From NCBI RefSeq assembly GCF_000622365.1, contig NZ_JASC01000014.1:248001-312000 (forward strand): DNA of 64,000 nucleotides, read 5' to 3'. Made by a program: the position numbers and the translations under genes. This DNA comes from Sulfitobacter noctilucae. GTDB lineage: Bacteria > Pseudomonadota > Alphaproteobacteria > Rhodobacterales > Rhodobacteraceae. The notes below the pieces were generated by a model. The model had not been told where the DNA came from and searched no databases. It saw nothing but the letters and a program-made list of their open reading frames with translations. Below, one piece after another: positions 15,769 to 25,328 of the stretch (its first letter is position 1; the number at the start of each line of letters is the position of its first letter).

Positions 15769-17157
15769 ATGCGCTATATCTCCACCCGTGGCACAGCCCC
15801 CGTTCTGAGTTTTGAAGAAGCGATGCTGACCGGCCTTGCCCGCGACGGTGGCCTTTATGTGCCCGAGACGATCCCGACGCTGACCCACGACCAGATTGCC
15901 GCGATGAATGGCCAATCCTACGAGGATATCGCGTTCACTGTAATGCGCCCTTTCATCGGAAACACGTTTACCGACGCGGAATTCCGCCAATTGATCGCCA
16001 ACGCCTATGGCGGCTTTGGTCACACCGCGCGTGCGCCGCTGGTACAGCTTGCGCCGAACCATTTCCTGCTTGAGCTTTTTCACGGTCCTACGCTGGCGTT
16101 CAAGGATTTCGCCATGCAATTGATCGGCCAGATGTTCCAGCTGGCTTTAGGCCGAAAAGGCGAGCGCGTGACCATCGTCGGTGCCACCTCTGGCGATACC
16201 GGTTCTGCCGCGATTGAGGCATTTCGGGGCTTGGACAATGTGGATGTGTTTATTCTCTACCCGCACGGGCGTGTGTCGGATGTGCAGCGCCGGCAGATGA
16301 CCACACCGACAGAATCCAACGTGCACGCCCTGGCCGTCGATGGCGATTTCGATGACTGTCAGGCGCGACTGAAGGATATGTTCAACGATTTCGAATTCCG
16401 CGATGGTGTGAAACTGGCAGGCGTCAACTCGATCAACTGGGGCCGGGTGTTGGCGCAGGTGGTCTATTACTTTAGCTCTGCCGTGTCGCTTGGTGCGCCT
16501 GCACGCGAGATCAGCTTTACCGTACCCACGGGCAATTTCGGGGATATTTTCGCGGGCTATATCGCCAAGCGGATGGGTCTGCCGATCAAGGATCTCGTTG
16601 TGGCAACCAACCAGAACGACATTCTGGACCGGTGTTTGAAAGGGCAGGGCTATCACAAGGGCAGCGTGCATCCCTCGATCAGCCCTTCGATGGACATTCA
16701 GGTCAGCTCCAACTTTGAACGCGCTCTTTTTGATGCCTATGACCGCGATGGGAATGCTGTCGCGCAACTGATGACCGAGCTGAGCGAAGGCGGGTTTGAC
16801 GTGAGCCAAGGTGCGATGCAGGTCCTGTCCGACACGTATTCATCGGGCCGCGCATCAGAGGCGGAAACCACGGCCACGATCAGCGACCGGCTCAAGACCA
16901 CCGGCGAGTTGCTTTGTCCGCATTCTGCAGTCGGCGTCAAAGTGGCCGATGAACAGCGCGAAGAGGCCACCCCGATGGTTACCCTCGCCACCGCGCATCC
17001 CGCGAAATTCCCTGATGCGGTCGAGGCTGCCACCAGCATCCGCCCACCCCTGCCGCCTCGAATGGCCGATCTTTTCGAGCGTGAGGAGCGCCTGACACGT
17101 GTCGCCAATGACATGGACGCATTGAAATCACATATCAAAGGGGCGCTTGGCCTATGA
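15769..17157 (+). CDS. thrC: Threonine synthase
   Basis: This PLP enzyme converts O-phosphohomoserine to threonine. It has 462 residues, the long (fungal/proteobacterial) form. The PLP lysine lies in HGPTLAFKDFAMQLIG, and VGATSGDTGSAAIEAF is the phosphate-binding region. The N-terminal domain begins MRYISTRGTAPVLSFEEA. The start at 15769 is close behind the SURF1 stop with a weak ribosome site, which suggests coupling. The TGA overlaps the ATG of the M16 peptidase (ATGA). lysC, which feeds the same pathway, is elsewhere in this window (38605-39843). Confidence 0.95.
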   Translation: MRYISTRGTAPVLSFEEAMLTGLARDGGLYVPETIPTLTHDQIAAMNGQSYEDIAFTVMRPFIGNTFTDAEFRQLIANAYGGFGHTARAPLVQLAPNHFLLELFHGPTLAFKDFAMQLIGQMFQLALGRKGERVTIVGATSGDTGSAAIEAFRGLDNVDVFILYPHGRVSDVQRRQMTTPTESNVHALAVDGDFDDCQARLKDMFNDFEFRDGVKLAGVNSINWGRVLAQVVYYFSSAVSLGAPAREISFTVPTGNFGDIFAGYIAKRMGLPIKDLVVATNQNDILDRCLKGQGYHKGSVHPSISPSMDIQVSSNFERALFDAYDRDGNAVAQLMTELSEGGFDVSQGAMQVLSDTYSSGRASEAETTATISDRLKTTGELLCPHSAVGVKVADEQREEATPMVTLATAHPAKFPDAVEAATSIRPPLPPRMADLFEREERLTRVANDMDALKSHIKGALGL

Positions 17158-18416
17158 GCCTGAACGAACACCGCCTGCCAAACGGCTTTCGCATCGTTAC
17201 CGAACATATGCCCGGGCTGGCGTCGGCCTCCATCGGCATCTGGGTCAATGCAGGCGGCCGTCATGAGACGCCCAAGCAAAACGGGATCGCGCATTTCCTT
17301 GAGCATATGGCGTTTAAAGGAACCGAACGGCGCACCTCCTTGCAAATTGCCGAAGCGATCGAGGATGTAGGCGGCTATATAAATGCTTACACCAGCCGCG
17401 AAGTCACCGCCTATTACGTTCGCGTGTTGGAAAACGACGTGGCGCTTGGCCTTGATGTCATCGCGGACATCCTGCGCAACCCGGTGCTGGACCCGAACGA
17501 GATTGAGGTCGAGCGCGGTGTGATCCTGCAAGAGATCGGGCAGGCGCTTGATACGCCGGACGATGTCATCTTTGACTGGTTGCAAGAGCAAGCCTATCCG
17601 GGTCAGGCGCTTGGCCGTACGATCCTTGGACCCAGCGAACGCGTGTCAAACTTTGGTCGCGCCGATCTGCAGGGATTTATCGCCGATCATTATGGACCCG
17701 AGCAGATGGTGCTGGCTGCCGCCGGTGCGGTGGATCACGATGCCATCGTCAGACTGGCCGAAGAACTTTTTGGCGATATGCCAGCCAAACCTTTGTTTCA
17801 GATGGACAGCGCCAGTTTCAAAGGCGGCGAGTTCCGGCAGGACAAATCGTTGGAGCAAGCCCATTTCGCGCTGGGGTTTGAATCGCCCGGCTACAGTGCC
17901 GACGATATCTATGTGGCGCAAATTTATGCCTCGGCTTTGGGCGGCGGCATGTCCTCGCGCTTGTTTCAGGAAATTCGCGAGAACCGCGGCCTGTGCTACA
18001 CAATCTTTGCGCAGGCCGGTGCCTATGCGGATACCGGCATGACCACGATTTATGCGGGCACTTCTGCAGAACAGCTGCCCGAACTGGCTGAAATCACGAT
18101 TGACGAGATGAAACGCGCGGCCAGTGATATGTCCCCGGCCGAGGTCGCACGCGCACGTGCGCAGATGAAAGCGGGCTTGCTCATGGGGCTGGAGAGTCCG
18201 TCGAACCGGGCCGAGCGTCTGGCGCGGCTCATTCAGATCTGGGACCGGATCCCGCCCCTGTCGGAGACCATTGAAAAGATTGATGCTGTTACCACGGGGG
18301 ACGTGCGCGATCTGGCCGAGCGGATGGCCGGTTCGGCACCGGCGGCGCTGGCGCTTTACGGGCCGGTCGAAGGAGCACCCAGCTTGCAAAACCTTGAGGA
18401 GCGTCGCGCTGCCTGA
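17154..18416 (+). CDS. M16 family zinc peptidase (processing-peptidase-like)
   Basis: This is a 420-residue zinc peptidase of the M16 (pitrilysin/mitochondrial processing peptidase) family. The inverted zinc motif is intact: His47-Phe-Leu-Glu50-His51 in GIAHFLEHMAFKGT, with the distal Glu region NEIEVERGVILQEI. The C-terminal M16 domain includes GGGMSSRLFQEIRENRGLCY, the family R/Y motif. It is placed directly after thrC with a 4-base overlap and overlaps the GNAT gene by one base, an order seen across Rhodobacterales. The natural substrate is unknown; it likely acts in the cytoplasm, since no signal peptide is visible. Confidence 0.92.
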   Translation: MSLNEHRLPNGFRIVTEHMPGLASASIGIWVNAGGRHETPKQNGIAHFLEHMAFKGTERRTSLQIAEAIEDVGGYINAYTSREVTAYYVRVLENDVALGLDVIADILRNPVLDPNEIEVERGVILQEIGQALDTPDDVIFDWLQEQAYPGQALGRTILGPSERVSNFGRADLQGFIADHYGPEQMVLAAAGAVDHDAIVRLAEELFGDMPAKPLFQMDSASFKGGEFRQDKSLEQAHFALGFESPGYSADDIYVAQIYASALGGGMSSRLFQEIRENRGLCYTIFAQAGAYADTGMTTIYAGTSAEQLPELAEITIDEMKRAASDMSPAEVARARAQMKAGLLMGLESPSNRAERLARLIQIWDRIPPLSETIEKIDAVTTGDVRDLAERMAGSAPAALALYGPVEGAPSLQNLEERRAA

Positions 18417-19000
18417 TGCTGTCGCTCAAACGGAAACTGCGGATTGAAACCGAACGGCTGACCCTGCGCGCCCCGCAGCATGCCGATTATCGCACATGGA
18501 CTGCCCTGCGGGTCAAAAGCCGTGATTTTCTCACCAAATGGGAGCCAATCTGGGCTGACGATCACCTCAGCCGCAAGGCGTTCACCAATCGTGTCTATTG
18601 GTCCCAAAGGTCGATCACCTCCGGCTCTGCGGTGCCACTTTTCCTGGTGCGGCGCGAGGATGAAGTGTTGATGGGTGCGATTACGTTGGACAACATCCGA
18701 CGAGGGCCTGCGCAGTCGGGCACACTGGGCTACTGGACCGGCGAGCAATTCGCGCGCCAAGGCTACATGCGCGAAGCGATCCATGCGCTGGTACATCATG
18801 CCTTCACCCGCCTCGATCTCAGCCGTATTGAAGCAGCTTGCCTGCCTGAGAATACCGCCTCGCGCGGGCTGCTGGAAAAGACCGGGTTCAAATACGAAGG
18901 TGTCGCGCAAAGTTATTTGCAGATCGACGGGCGCTGGCGCACCCACGTTCTTTATGCAGCCCTGCGCAGTGATCGGCGCGGGAAGACGGATGTGGGTTAG
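18416..19000 (+). CDS. GNAT acetyltransferase, RimJ/RimL type
   Basis: This 194-residue acetyltransferase resembles RimJ/RimL, which acetylate N-termini of ribosomal proteins. It starts inside the stop codon of the M16 gene (TGATG). Features: the opening LRIETERLTLRAPQHADYRT, the acetyl-CoA loop region GYWTGEQFARQGYMREAIHA, and LSRIEAACLPENTASRGLLE followed by KTGFKYEG. Target protein cannot be assigned. It ends 3 bases before the stop of the convergent SHMT-like gene, leaving no room for a terminator. Confidence 0.88.
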   Translation: MLSLKRKLRIETERLTLRAPQHADYRTWTALRVKSRDFLTKWEPIWADDHLSRKAFTNRVYWSQRSITSGSAVPLFLVRREDEVLMGAITLDNIRRGPAQSGTLGYWTGEQFARQGYMREAIHALVHHAFTRLDLSRIEAACLPENTASRGLLEKTGFKYEGVAQSYLQIDGRWRTHVLYAALRSDRRGKTDVG

Positions 19001-19003
19001 GCG

Positions 19004-20320
19004 TCAGCCACCGACATAGTGCAGGCTGGTAAACTCGGACCGAAAGGCGCGGGTTTGTGAGGCAAGCGCTGCGGCACCATCGGTCTGAAGCGCCTGCGCG
19101 ATCAAATCGGCCAGCCTGTCCACATGATCCAGACCCACACCCCAGCGCACTAATTCCGGCGTTCCCATGCGCAGCCCGTTCATATCGCCCGCGACCTCTG
19201 GGATAGGCAGGCCAATGCCGCATGCCAGAAACCCGGCTTGGCGCAGTTTTTTCGATGCCGCCTGCCCACCGCCATAAGTCGCGGCCTCCAATGCGAATTG
19301 ATGCGAATTGGTGATGCCATTTGCGGTGCGGAACACCGGCACGCTGCGCGCGTCCAAAGCTTCCGCCAAGGCCTGCGCCAGCGCAATCATCTGAGCCGCG
19401 TATTCGGCACCGAAGTCGAGCCAGTCGAGCATGGTCAACGCCAGAGCAGCGGATTTTGCGGCGTCGAAGTTGGCTGTCATGCCGGGAAAGGCGATGGCAT
19501 CCAGCCGTTCGGCCAGATCCGCATCGTTGCTGACGATCAGCCCACCCGGAGGCCCACCAAGGCTTTTATAGGTGCTCATCGTCATCAGATGCGCGCCCTC
19601 AGTCAGCGGATTATGCCACACGCGGCCCGCGATGATCCCGCACTGGTGTGCCGCATCGAACAGCAGTTTCGCGCCCACCTCATCCGCGATGCCGCGCACT
19701 GCGGCCACGGGATGCTCGAACAGATTGAGTGAGGCACCGATGGTGATCAACTTGGGTTTCACCTTATGTGCCAGTTTGCGCAGCGCGTCGATGTCAACGG
19801 TATAGCCATCTGCATCCATGGGCGCGGTCACAGTGGTCAGTCCGAACAACCCCGCACAACCTGCTGCATGATGGGTTACATGCCCCCCGATGCTGGCAGG
19901 CGGCGCAATAATGGTATCGCCGGGTTTGCAGGTGGCCAGGAAACCGTAAAGGTTCGCCATCGCACCAGACGGCACCCTGATTTCGGCAAACTGCGCATCG
20001 AATACCTGCGCGCAAAGCTCGGCGGTGATCACCTCGATCTCTTCGATGGCTTCCAGCCCCATTTCGTATTTATCGCCCGGATAGCCCAGCGAGGGCCGTG
20101 TGCCGATGCCGGAGGCCAACATCGCTTCGGCACGCGGCGACATAACATTGGTGGCGGGATTGAGGTTGAAGCATTGCCGTTCGTGGATTTCCCGGTTTTC
20201 CTCGGCCAAGGCCTGAAGGCGTGCTGCTATGGTTACGCTGTCCTGCCCGGCGGTGCGGGCGGCCAGGGACTGCACAAGGGTTTCGCTCTGCGCGGGCACC
20301 CATGAACGCGATTGAAGCAT
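19004..20320 (-). CDS. Serine hydroxymethyltransferase-like PLP enzyme
   Basis: A 438-residue fold-type I PLP enzyme related to GlyA, but divergent. Shared with GlyA: NLNPATNVMSPRAEAML at the N-terminus, the PSLGYPGDKYEMG region, VPSGAMANLYGFLA and the PLP-ring motif DAAHQCG (Asp222, His225). The PLP lysine is Lys252 in MSTYKSLGGPPGG; ordinary GlyA has a THKTLRGPRGG type sequence. This suggests a related aldolase or hydroxymethyltransferase acting on another amino acid (for example alpha-methylserine or a beta-hydroxy amino acid) rather than the house-keeping glyA. The start is the ATG at 20320 after GGAGAG. It is divergent from the MBL-fold gene. Confidence 0.8.
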   Translation of the reverse strand: MLQSRSWVPAQSETLVQSLAARTAGQDSVTIAARLQALAEENREIHERQCFNLNPATNVMSPRAEAMLASGIGTRPSLGYPGDKYEMGLEAIEEIEVITAELCAQVFDAQFAEIRVPSGAMANLYGFLATCKPGDTIIAPPASIGGHVTHHAAGCAGLFGLTTVTAPMDADGYTVDIDALRKLAHKVKPKLITIGASLNLFEHPVAAVRGIADEVGAKLLFDAAHQCGIIAGRVWHNPLTEGAHLMTMSTYKSLGGPPGGLIVSNDADLAERLDAIAFPGMTANFDAAKSAALALTMLDWLDFGAEYAAQMIALAQALAEALDARSVPVFRTANGITNSHQFALEAATYGGGQAASKKLRQAGFLACGIGLPIPEVAGDMNGLRMGTPELVRWGVGLDHVDRLADLIAQALQTDGAAALASQTRAFRSEFTSLHYVGG

Positions 20321-20456
20321 CTTAACTCTCCTGCATCATATTCAAGCGCAGTAGCGCCGCAAACGCGGCAAATGCCAAGTCGGAATGTCGCAGGATGCCA
20401 GTCTTTTGGTGATCTGGCACGAACCTGTGTTAAGCTCGAGCCAAAGGAGACCGCCG

Positions 20457-21278
20457 ATGATCCGCAGCTTTCTGATTGCTTTTCTCGCCCTCACATCCCC
20501 CGCCTTCGCGCAGGCCGACCGCACGCCCAGCCATTGCATCGCTCTGGCGCAATCGGCACCCGGCATGGCCTATGTCACCCGTGCCAACCTACCCGATGTG
20601 GCCGAGGAAACCGTGCTGCTGCACTACATCGCCCATGCGTCATTTCTGATCCGCAGCCATGCAGGGCTGAACATGGTCACCGATTTCACGGGCTTCACCG
20701 GCACGTTGCCCTTCGTGCCGGATGTGGTCACAATGAACCACGCGCATGACAGCCATTGGACCCCGTTTCCCGATCCTGCCATTCCCCATGCACTGAAAGG
20801 CTGGGGCGAATTTGGCGAAGGGGTCGATCATCATGTCGATCTGGGCGAGGTGCTGGTGCGTAATGTCTCCACCGACATCCGGTCGCAGTTTTCGGGGGTG
20901 GAGCCGAAGGGCAATTCGATCTTCGTGTTCGAGATGGCAGGTCTGTGCATTGGCCATCTGGGCCATTTGCATCACGCGCCGGACCCCGCGCAATATGCGG
21001 CACTCGGGCGGCTTGATGTTGTGATGGCCCCAGTTGACGGTGGCTATACGCTGGACCAGCCGACGATGATCTCGGTGCTGAAGCGGCTCAAATCCTCCAT
21101 CGTGATCCCGATGCATTGGTTTTCGCAGTTTGCGCTGGATGACTTTCTGATGGGCATGCGCGACGAGTTTCAGATTGTCGAAACCGGCGGCCCTTCGCTG
21201 ATCGTGTCGCTGGACCGTCTGCCGTCGCGCCCGACGATCATGGTCCTGCGCCCGTCTTATCTGAATGTGCCAAGATAG
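20457..21278 (+). CDS. Exported MBL-fold metal-dependent hydrolase
   Basis: A 273-residue protein with a cleavable signal peptide (MIRSFLIAFLALTSPAFA). It has the metallo-beta-lactamase fold of the UlaG-like type: HYIAHASFLIRSHAGLNMVT, the metal region MNHAHDSHW (a variant of HxHxDH), LCIGHLGHLHHAPDPAQYAAL, VDVGGYT-like APVDGGYTLD and IPMHWFSQF. The start at 20457 follows a strong AAAGGAGA; an earlier in-frame start gives no signal peptide. Likely periplasmic. The substrate is unknown; a lactonase or phosphodiester-type activity is possible. The next gene starts 39 bases downstream. Confidence 0.82.
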   Translation: MIRSFLIAFLALTSPAFAQADRTPSHCIALAQSAPGMAYVTRANLPDVAEETVLLHYIAHASFLIRSHAGLNMVTDFTGFTGTLPFVPDVVTMNHAHDSHWTPFPDPAIPHALKGWGEFGEGVDHHVDLGEVLVRNVSTDIRSQFSGVEPKGNSIFVFEMAGLCIGHLGHLHHAPDPAQYAALGRLDVVMAPVDGGYTLDQPTMISVLKRLKSSIVIPMHWFSQFALDDFLMGMRDEFQIVETGGPSLIVSLDRLPSRPTIMVLRPSYLNVPR

Positions 21279-21317
21279 CATCTTGCATCCAGCCCGCTGG
21301 TGCCGGATCAATACAGC

Positions 21318-22736
21318 ATGACATTACACCCTGCCGATAACGACTTTCGCACCCGCCTTGCCGCTGACCTGCCAGATGAGGTGTTCCGCCCGATCGAGGA
21401 CCGCTATCTTGAGGAACCGCGTGGCCGTTACGCCGGGCAGACGGCCCTACTGGCGCAGCCGCGCTCCGTGCAAGAGGTCTCAACCTTGATCCGTCATGCG
21501 TCAGAAGCGGGGGTGGGTGTGATCCCCTATGGTGGCGGTACCGGGTTGGTCGGCGGACAGATCGCCTCAGACGGGCCGGCGCCGTTGATCCTGTCGCTCG
21601 AGCGGATGAGCAAAGTGCGCGACGTCTATGCGGATGAAAACGTGCTGATCGCCGAAGCGGGTGTGGTGCTGGCCGATGTGCAGGACGCAGCGGACGCGGT
21701 GGACCGGCTGTTCCCCCTTTCCTTGGCATCGGAAGGCACGGCCCGGATCGGCGGCAATCTGGCCACGAACGCAGGCGGCACCGGTGTGCTGCGCTACGGC
21801 AATACCCGCGATCTATGTTTGGGGCTCGAGGCTGTGCTGCCCGATGGGCAAATCTGGAACGGCCTGACGCGGCTGCGCAAAAACAACACCGGCTATGATC
21901 TGCGCCATTTGCTTATCGGGGCCGAAGGGACATTGGGCGTGATCACCGCCGCAGCGCTCAAGCTGTTTCCCAAACCCGCAAGGACCGGCACCGCGCTGAT
22001 GGTGGTGCACAGCCCCGCAGCGGCCCTCGACCTGCTGACGCTCGCCAAAAGCCAAGTGGGTGAAATGGTCAACGCCTTTGAATTGATCCACCGCCAGGGC
22101 TTTGATTTTCTGGCCGAAGTTTTGCCCAGTGCGCCACAGCCCTTCGATACACCGCCCGAATGGTGCGTTCTGATCGAACTGGGGATGAGCGCCGATCTTG
22201 ATCCGGCAACGGCACTTGAGGCGCTCTTCGTGGCGGCCCATGAGGCGGGGTTGGTGCCAGATGGCCTCATCGCGCAGAACGCCGCCCAAGCTGCGGATTT
22301 CTGGAACGTGCGCGAGATGATCCCCGAAGCGAACCGCCGCATCGGCTCAGTCTCAAGCCACGATATTTCAGTGCCGATAAGCGCCATTCCCGATTTCATC
22401 AGAAAAGGCGGTGAGACCCTGGCCCGGATAGGCGACTTCCGCATCAATTGTTTCGGCCATGTGGGCGATGGCAACCTGCACTACAACGTCTTCCCCATGC
22501 CCGGCAAATCCCGAAGCGACCATGAAAACCAACGCCCCGCGATCAAAGCGGCCGTGCATGATCTGGTGCATGACATGGGCGGATCAATCTCGGCAGAACA
22601 TGGCATCGGGCGGGTCAAGGTCGCCGATCTGGAACACTACGGCGATCCGGCCAAGCTGTCGGCGATGCGGGCCATCAAAGCCGCGCTTGATCCAAAGGGG
22701 ATCATGAACCCCGGTGCGGTTCTACGGTCCTTGTGA
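21318..22736 (+). CDS. FAD-linked oxidase (D-2-hydroxyacid dehydrogenase family)
   Basis: A 472-residue flavoprotein with an N-terminal FAD_binding_4 (PCMH) domain and a C-terminal FAD-oxidase domain. FAD-contact motifs: VIPYGGGTGLVGGQ, ATNAGGTGVLRYGNTRDL and GAEGTLGVITAAALKLFP. Metal/substrate motifs: CFGHVGDGNLHYNVFP and SISAEHGIGRVK. The closest characterised relatives are D-2-hydroxyglutarate dehydrogenase and GlcD/D-lactate dehydrogenase; the exact substrate cannot be told. I start at the ATG at 21318, as an upstream GTG (21300) lacks a ribosome site. Its TGA stop abuts the stop of glutamate dehydrogenase on the other strand with no base between. Confidence 0.88.
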   Translation: MTLHPADNDFRTRLAADLPDEVFRPIEDRYLEEPRGRYAGQTALLAQPRSVQEVSTLIRHASEAGVGVIPYGGGTGLVGGQIASDGPAPLILSLERMSKVRDVYADENVLIAEAGVVLADVQDAADAVDRLFPLSLASEGTARIGGNLATNAGGTGVLRYGNTRDLCLGLEAVLPDGQIWNGLTRLRKNNTGYDLRHLLIGAEGTLGVITAAALKLFPKPARTGTALMVVHSPAAALDLLTLAKSQVGEMVNAFELIHRQGFDFLAEVLPSAPQPFDTPPEWCVLIELGMSADLDPATALEALFVAAHEAGLVPDGLIAQNAAQAADFWNVREMIPEANRRIGSVSSHDISVPISAIPDFIRKGGETLARIGDFRINCFGHVGDGNLHYNVFPMPGKSRSDHENQRPAIKAAVHDLVHDMGGSISAEHGIGRVKVADLEHYGDPAKLSAMRAIKAALDPKGIMNPGAVLRSL

Positions 22737-24008
22737 TCACCCTTTGAAGTAGCACGAATCCCCGCGGCTTTCGATGGCGGCCGAGATCCGCTCGACCGCT
22801 ATGGCATAGGCCGCGTCGCGCATTGAGCTGCCGTCCTTCTCGGCGCGGTCGAAACACTGCGGCGCAATGCGGTCAAATCGCGCTTTAAGCCGGTCGTGCA
22901 CCTCTTCGGCGCTCCAACGATCGCCCGTGCGGCCCTGTATCCATTCATAATAGCTGACCGTCACACCACCGGCATTGACCAGAACATCCGGCAGCACGGT
23001 TACACCGCGGCCATAAAGCGTGTCATCCGCATCGGGGCTGACGGGACCATTGGCGATTTCAAGGATCACTCCGGCCTGGATGTCGCCGACGTTGTCCACT
23101 GTCACCGCGTCTTGCAGGGCGGCCAATGCCAGCACGTCGACGTCAAGCGCCAGTAGTTTGTTGGTTTCAAGTTCTTGGTGGTCCTTGCCATCCCTAACGG
23201 ATGTATCGGAATAGACCTTGTCCAACCCTTTGCCTTTTTCCTTCTCGGTATGGATTGGTTCAGGGTCCAGCCCCTCTTTGGCATAGATCGCGCCGCCGGA
23301 ATCCGATACAGCAACAATCTTGAACCCGGCCTTGTGGGCCAGCATCGCAAAATGCGCTCCTGCATTGCCAAACCCCTGCACGGCAACGGTGATGTCTTTG
23401 GGTTTCTTGTCGCTGCGTTTGGCCCATTCCTGCAGCACATAAAGCGCTGCCTGTCCGGTGGCCGCCACGCGCCCTTCGGAGCCACCAAGGGCCAGCGGTT
23501 TGCCCGTGATCGCGGCCGGGGTGCGCGCGCGTGCGATCTGGTCGTATTCATCGGCCATCCAGCCCATGATGCGCGGGTTGGTGTTCACATCGGGTGCGGG
23601 AATATCGGTGTCCGGCCCCATCAGATTGTGCAGCTCGCGCACGAAAGACCGGGACAAACGTTCCAGCTCTTGCCGCGACAGGCTTTTCGGATCGACCTGA
23701 ATGCCGCCCTTGCCGCCGCCAAAGGGCAAGTCCATGAGCGCGCATTTGATTGTCATCCAGCGGGCCAACTCGGTCGCTTCTTCAAGGGTCACGCCCGGAT
23801 GAAACCTTACGCCGCCCTTGGCCGGACCCAGCACCGTGTTGTACTGGACGCGCCAGGCCAGAAAGACCTCTAACGTGCCGTCGTCACGCCGGATCGGCAC
23901 AGACATCTGGATGCGCTTGTGGGCGTGCTGCAGCATCTTGCGCGCATCATCAGACAGATCAAGTCGTCCTAGTGCGCGGTCTAGGATGGGCGTGCTTTGT
24001 TCGGACAT
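22737..24008 (-). CDS. gdhA: Glutamate dehydrogenase (Glu/Leu/Phe/Val dehydrogenase family)
   Basis: NAD(P)-linked oxidative deamination of glutamate to 2-oxoglutarate, or the reverse. It has 423 residues, the short hexameric class. The N-terminal dimerisation domain holds PAKGGVRFHPGV and the catalytic-lysine motif LMDLPFGGGKGGIQV (Lys100). The Rossmann domain carries VAVQGFGNAGAHFAMLAHKAG, typical of NAD binding. PAPDVNTNPRIMGWMADEY is also diagnostic. The ATG at 24008 follows AGGAAG. Sequence alone does not exclude a leucine dehydrogenase-like preference, but length and motifs favour glutamate. Confidence 0.9.
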   Translation of the reverse strand: MSEQSTPILDRALGRLDLSDDARKMLQHAHKRIQMSVPIRRDDGTLEVFLAWRVQYNTVLGPAKGGVRFHPGVTLEEATELARWMTIKCALMDLPFGGGKGGIQVDPKSLSRQELERLSRSFVRELHNLMGPDTDIPAPDVNTNPRIMGWMADEYDQIARARTPAAITGKPLALGGSEGRVAATGQAALYVLQEWAKRSDKKPKDITVAVQGFGNAGAHFAMLAHKAGFKIVAVSDSGGAIYAKEGLDPEPIHTEKEKGKGLDKVYSDTSVRDGKDHQELETNKLLALDVDVLALAALQDAVTVDNVGDIQAGVILEIANGPVSPDADDTLYGRGVTVLPDVLVNAGGVTVSYYEWIQGRTGDRWSAEEVHDRLKARFDRIAPQCFDRAEKDGSSMRDAAYAIAVERISAAIESRGDSCYFKG

Positions 24009-24050
24009 GGGGACTTCCTTTCTGCTGGTCCCCGATGAACCTAGTGCGCG

Positions 24051-24581
24051 TTACGCGCCCTCAAAGGCACAAAGTGCTTGTACTTCCATCCCCATGGCTT
24101 CGAGCCGCTTGCGGCCACCTAGATCGGGCAGATCAATGATGAACGCGGTCGAGATAATCTCGCCACCCAACCGTTCGATCAGTTTGATCCCGGCCTCTGC
24201 GGTACCGCCCGTTGCAAGCAGATCATCCACGACCAGAATTTTCTCACCCGGCTGGATGGCATCATCGTGGATCTCTACAATCGCCTCGCCATACTCCAAC
24301 GTATAGTCTTGGGAGATCGTGCGCCCGGGCAGCTTGCCCTTCTTGCGGATCGGTACAAACCCGACGGACAGTTGATGCGCAATCGCACCGCCCAGGATAA
24401 AGCCGCGCGCCTCAAGCCCCACCACCTTGTCGATTTGCATTCCGGCATAGGGGTGCAACATCTGATCAATCGCCATGCGAAACCCGCGTGGATCGGCAAA
24501 CAATGTGGTCACATCGCGAAACATGATCCCCTCATGGGGGAAATCGACGATGGTGCGGATATAATCTTGGACCTGTTTCAT
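24051..24581 (-). CDS. apt: Adenine phosphoribosyltransferase
   Basis: Converts adenine plus PRPP to AMP in purine salvage. It has 176 residues, typical length. The PRPP-binding loop is [17 protein letters not shown], and [15 protein letters not shown] near the N-terminus and [18 protein letters not shown] are Apt signatures. The ATG at 24581 follows GGAG and overlaps the TGA of the LysE-family gene (ATGA). A biochemical link exists to mtnP about 0.7 kb upstream: methylthioadenosine phosphorylase releases adenine, which Apt recycles. Confidence 0.95.
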   Translation of the reverse strand: MKQVQDYIRTIVDFPHEGIMFRDVTTLFADPRGFRMAIDQMLHPYAGMQIDKVVGLEARGFILGGAIAHQLSVGFVPIRKKGKLPGRTISQDYTLEYGEAIVEIHDDAIQPGEKILVVDDLLATGGTAEAGIKLIERLGGEIISTAFIIDLPDLGGRKRLEAMGMEVQALCAFEGA

Positions 24582-25207
24582 GCGGTGCTCCGGCGCAGGG
24601 TGGCTGTAAGAATGCCCATCGCAATCAACGCAGCACCACCGCCACGGGTGATCCAGGTGATCACGAAAGGCCGTGCAATGACGCGCCGCAAACGATCGGC
24701 CATCAGCGCATAAGCAAAGGCGTTGAGGGCTGCAAGGCCTACGAAGGTAGCGATCAGAATGGCGAATTGCGGCAGCAGCGGTGCCTCGGGGCGGATAAAT
24801 TGCGGAACGAAAGCGATGAAAAACGCAATCGACTTAGGATTCAGTGCTGTCACCGCCGCCGCATGGCCGAAAACCTGCCGCCCTGAAATATCCGCGCCGT
24901 CCGGCAGCGCAAGTCCGTCCGACGGTGCAGAGCGGATCAGCTTCACACCGAGCCAGACGAGATACACCGCACCGACCCACTTGAGCAGGGTAAATAACCC
25001 CGCGGACGCCAGTACCAGCGCGCCAAGTCCCGCCAAAGAAGCGCTCATCGCGATGAAATCGCCCAATGCGACCCCCGCCGCTGAAGCGACAGCTACGGAT
25101 CGCCCCTTGCTCAGCGCATAGCTGAGCACCAGCAAAACCGTGGGGCCGGGGATCAACAACAAAGCGGTCGAAGCCGCGACAAACGCCAGCCAAAGGTCAA
25201 ATGACAT
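24578..25207 (-). CDS. LysE/RhtB family amino-acid exporter
   Basis: A 209-residue inner-membrane exporter of the LysE/RhtB family with about six hydrophobic helices. Family marks are the N-terminal [29 protein letters not shown] and [20 protein letters not shown]. The start is the ATG at 25207 (MSFDLWLAF) after GGGAGGT; the frame stays open upstream to 25243 without need. Substrate is probably an amino acid such as homoserine, threonine or lysine, but cannot be specified. Its stop overlaps the apt start, so the two are co-transcribed. Confidence 0.88.
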   Translation of the reverse strand: MSFDLWLAFVAASTALLLIPGPTVLLVLSYALSKGRSVAVASAAGVALGDFIAMSASLAGLGALVLASAGLFTLLKWVGAVYLVWLGVKLIRSAPSDGLALPDGADISGRQVFGHAAAVTALNPKSIAFFIAFVPQFIRPEAPLLPQFAILIATFVGLAALNAFAYALMADRLRRVIARPFVITWITRGGGAALIAMGILTATLRRSTA

Positions 25208-25328
25208 CGCGCACCTCCCGATAAACCCTGCCAGCAAAGACACGGCCTCCCGCGCAGTTCAAGTGCAATCCCTTCAGCTTCACCCTTTTCCAAATACCAA
25301 AGTACACCGCTGCCACCGGCGCAAGGCT

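Noticed and set aside
22734-22739. TGATCA palindrome as a regulatory site.
   Set aside because: It is fully explained as two facing TGA stop codons.
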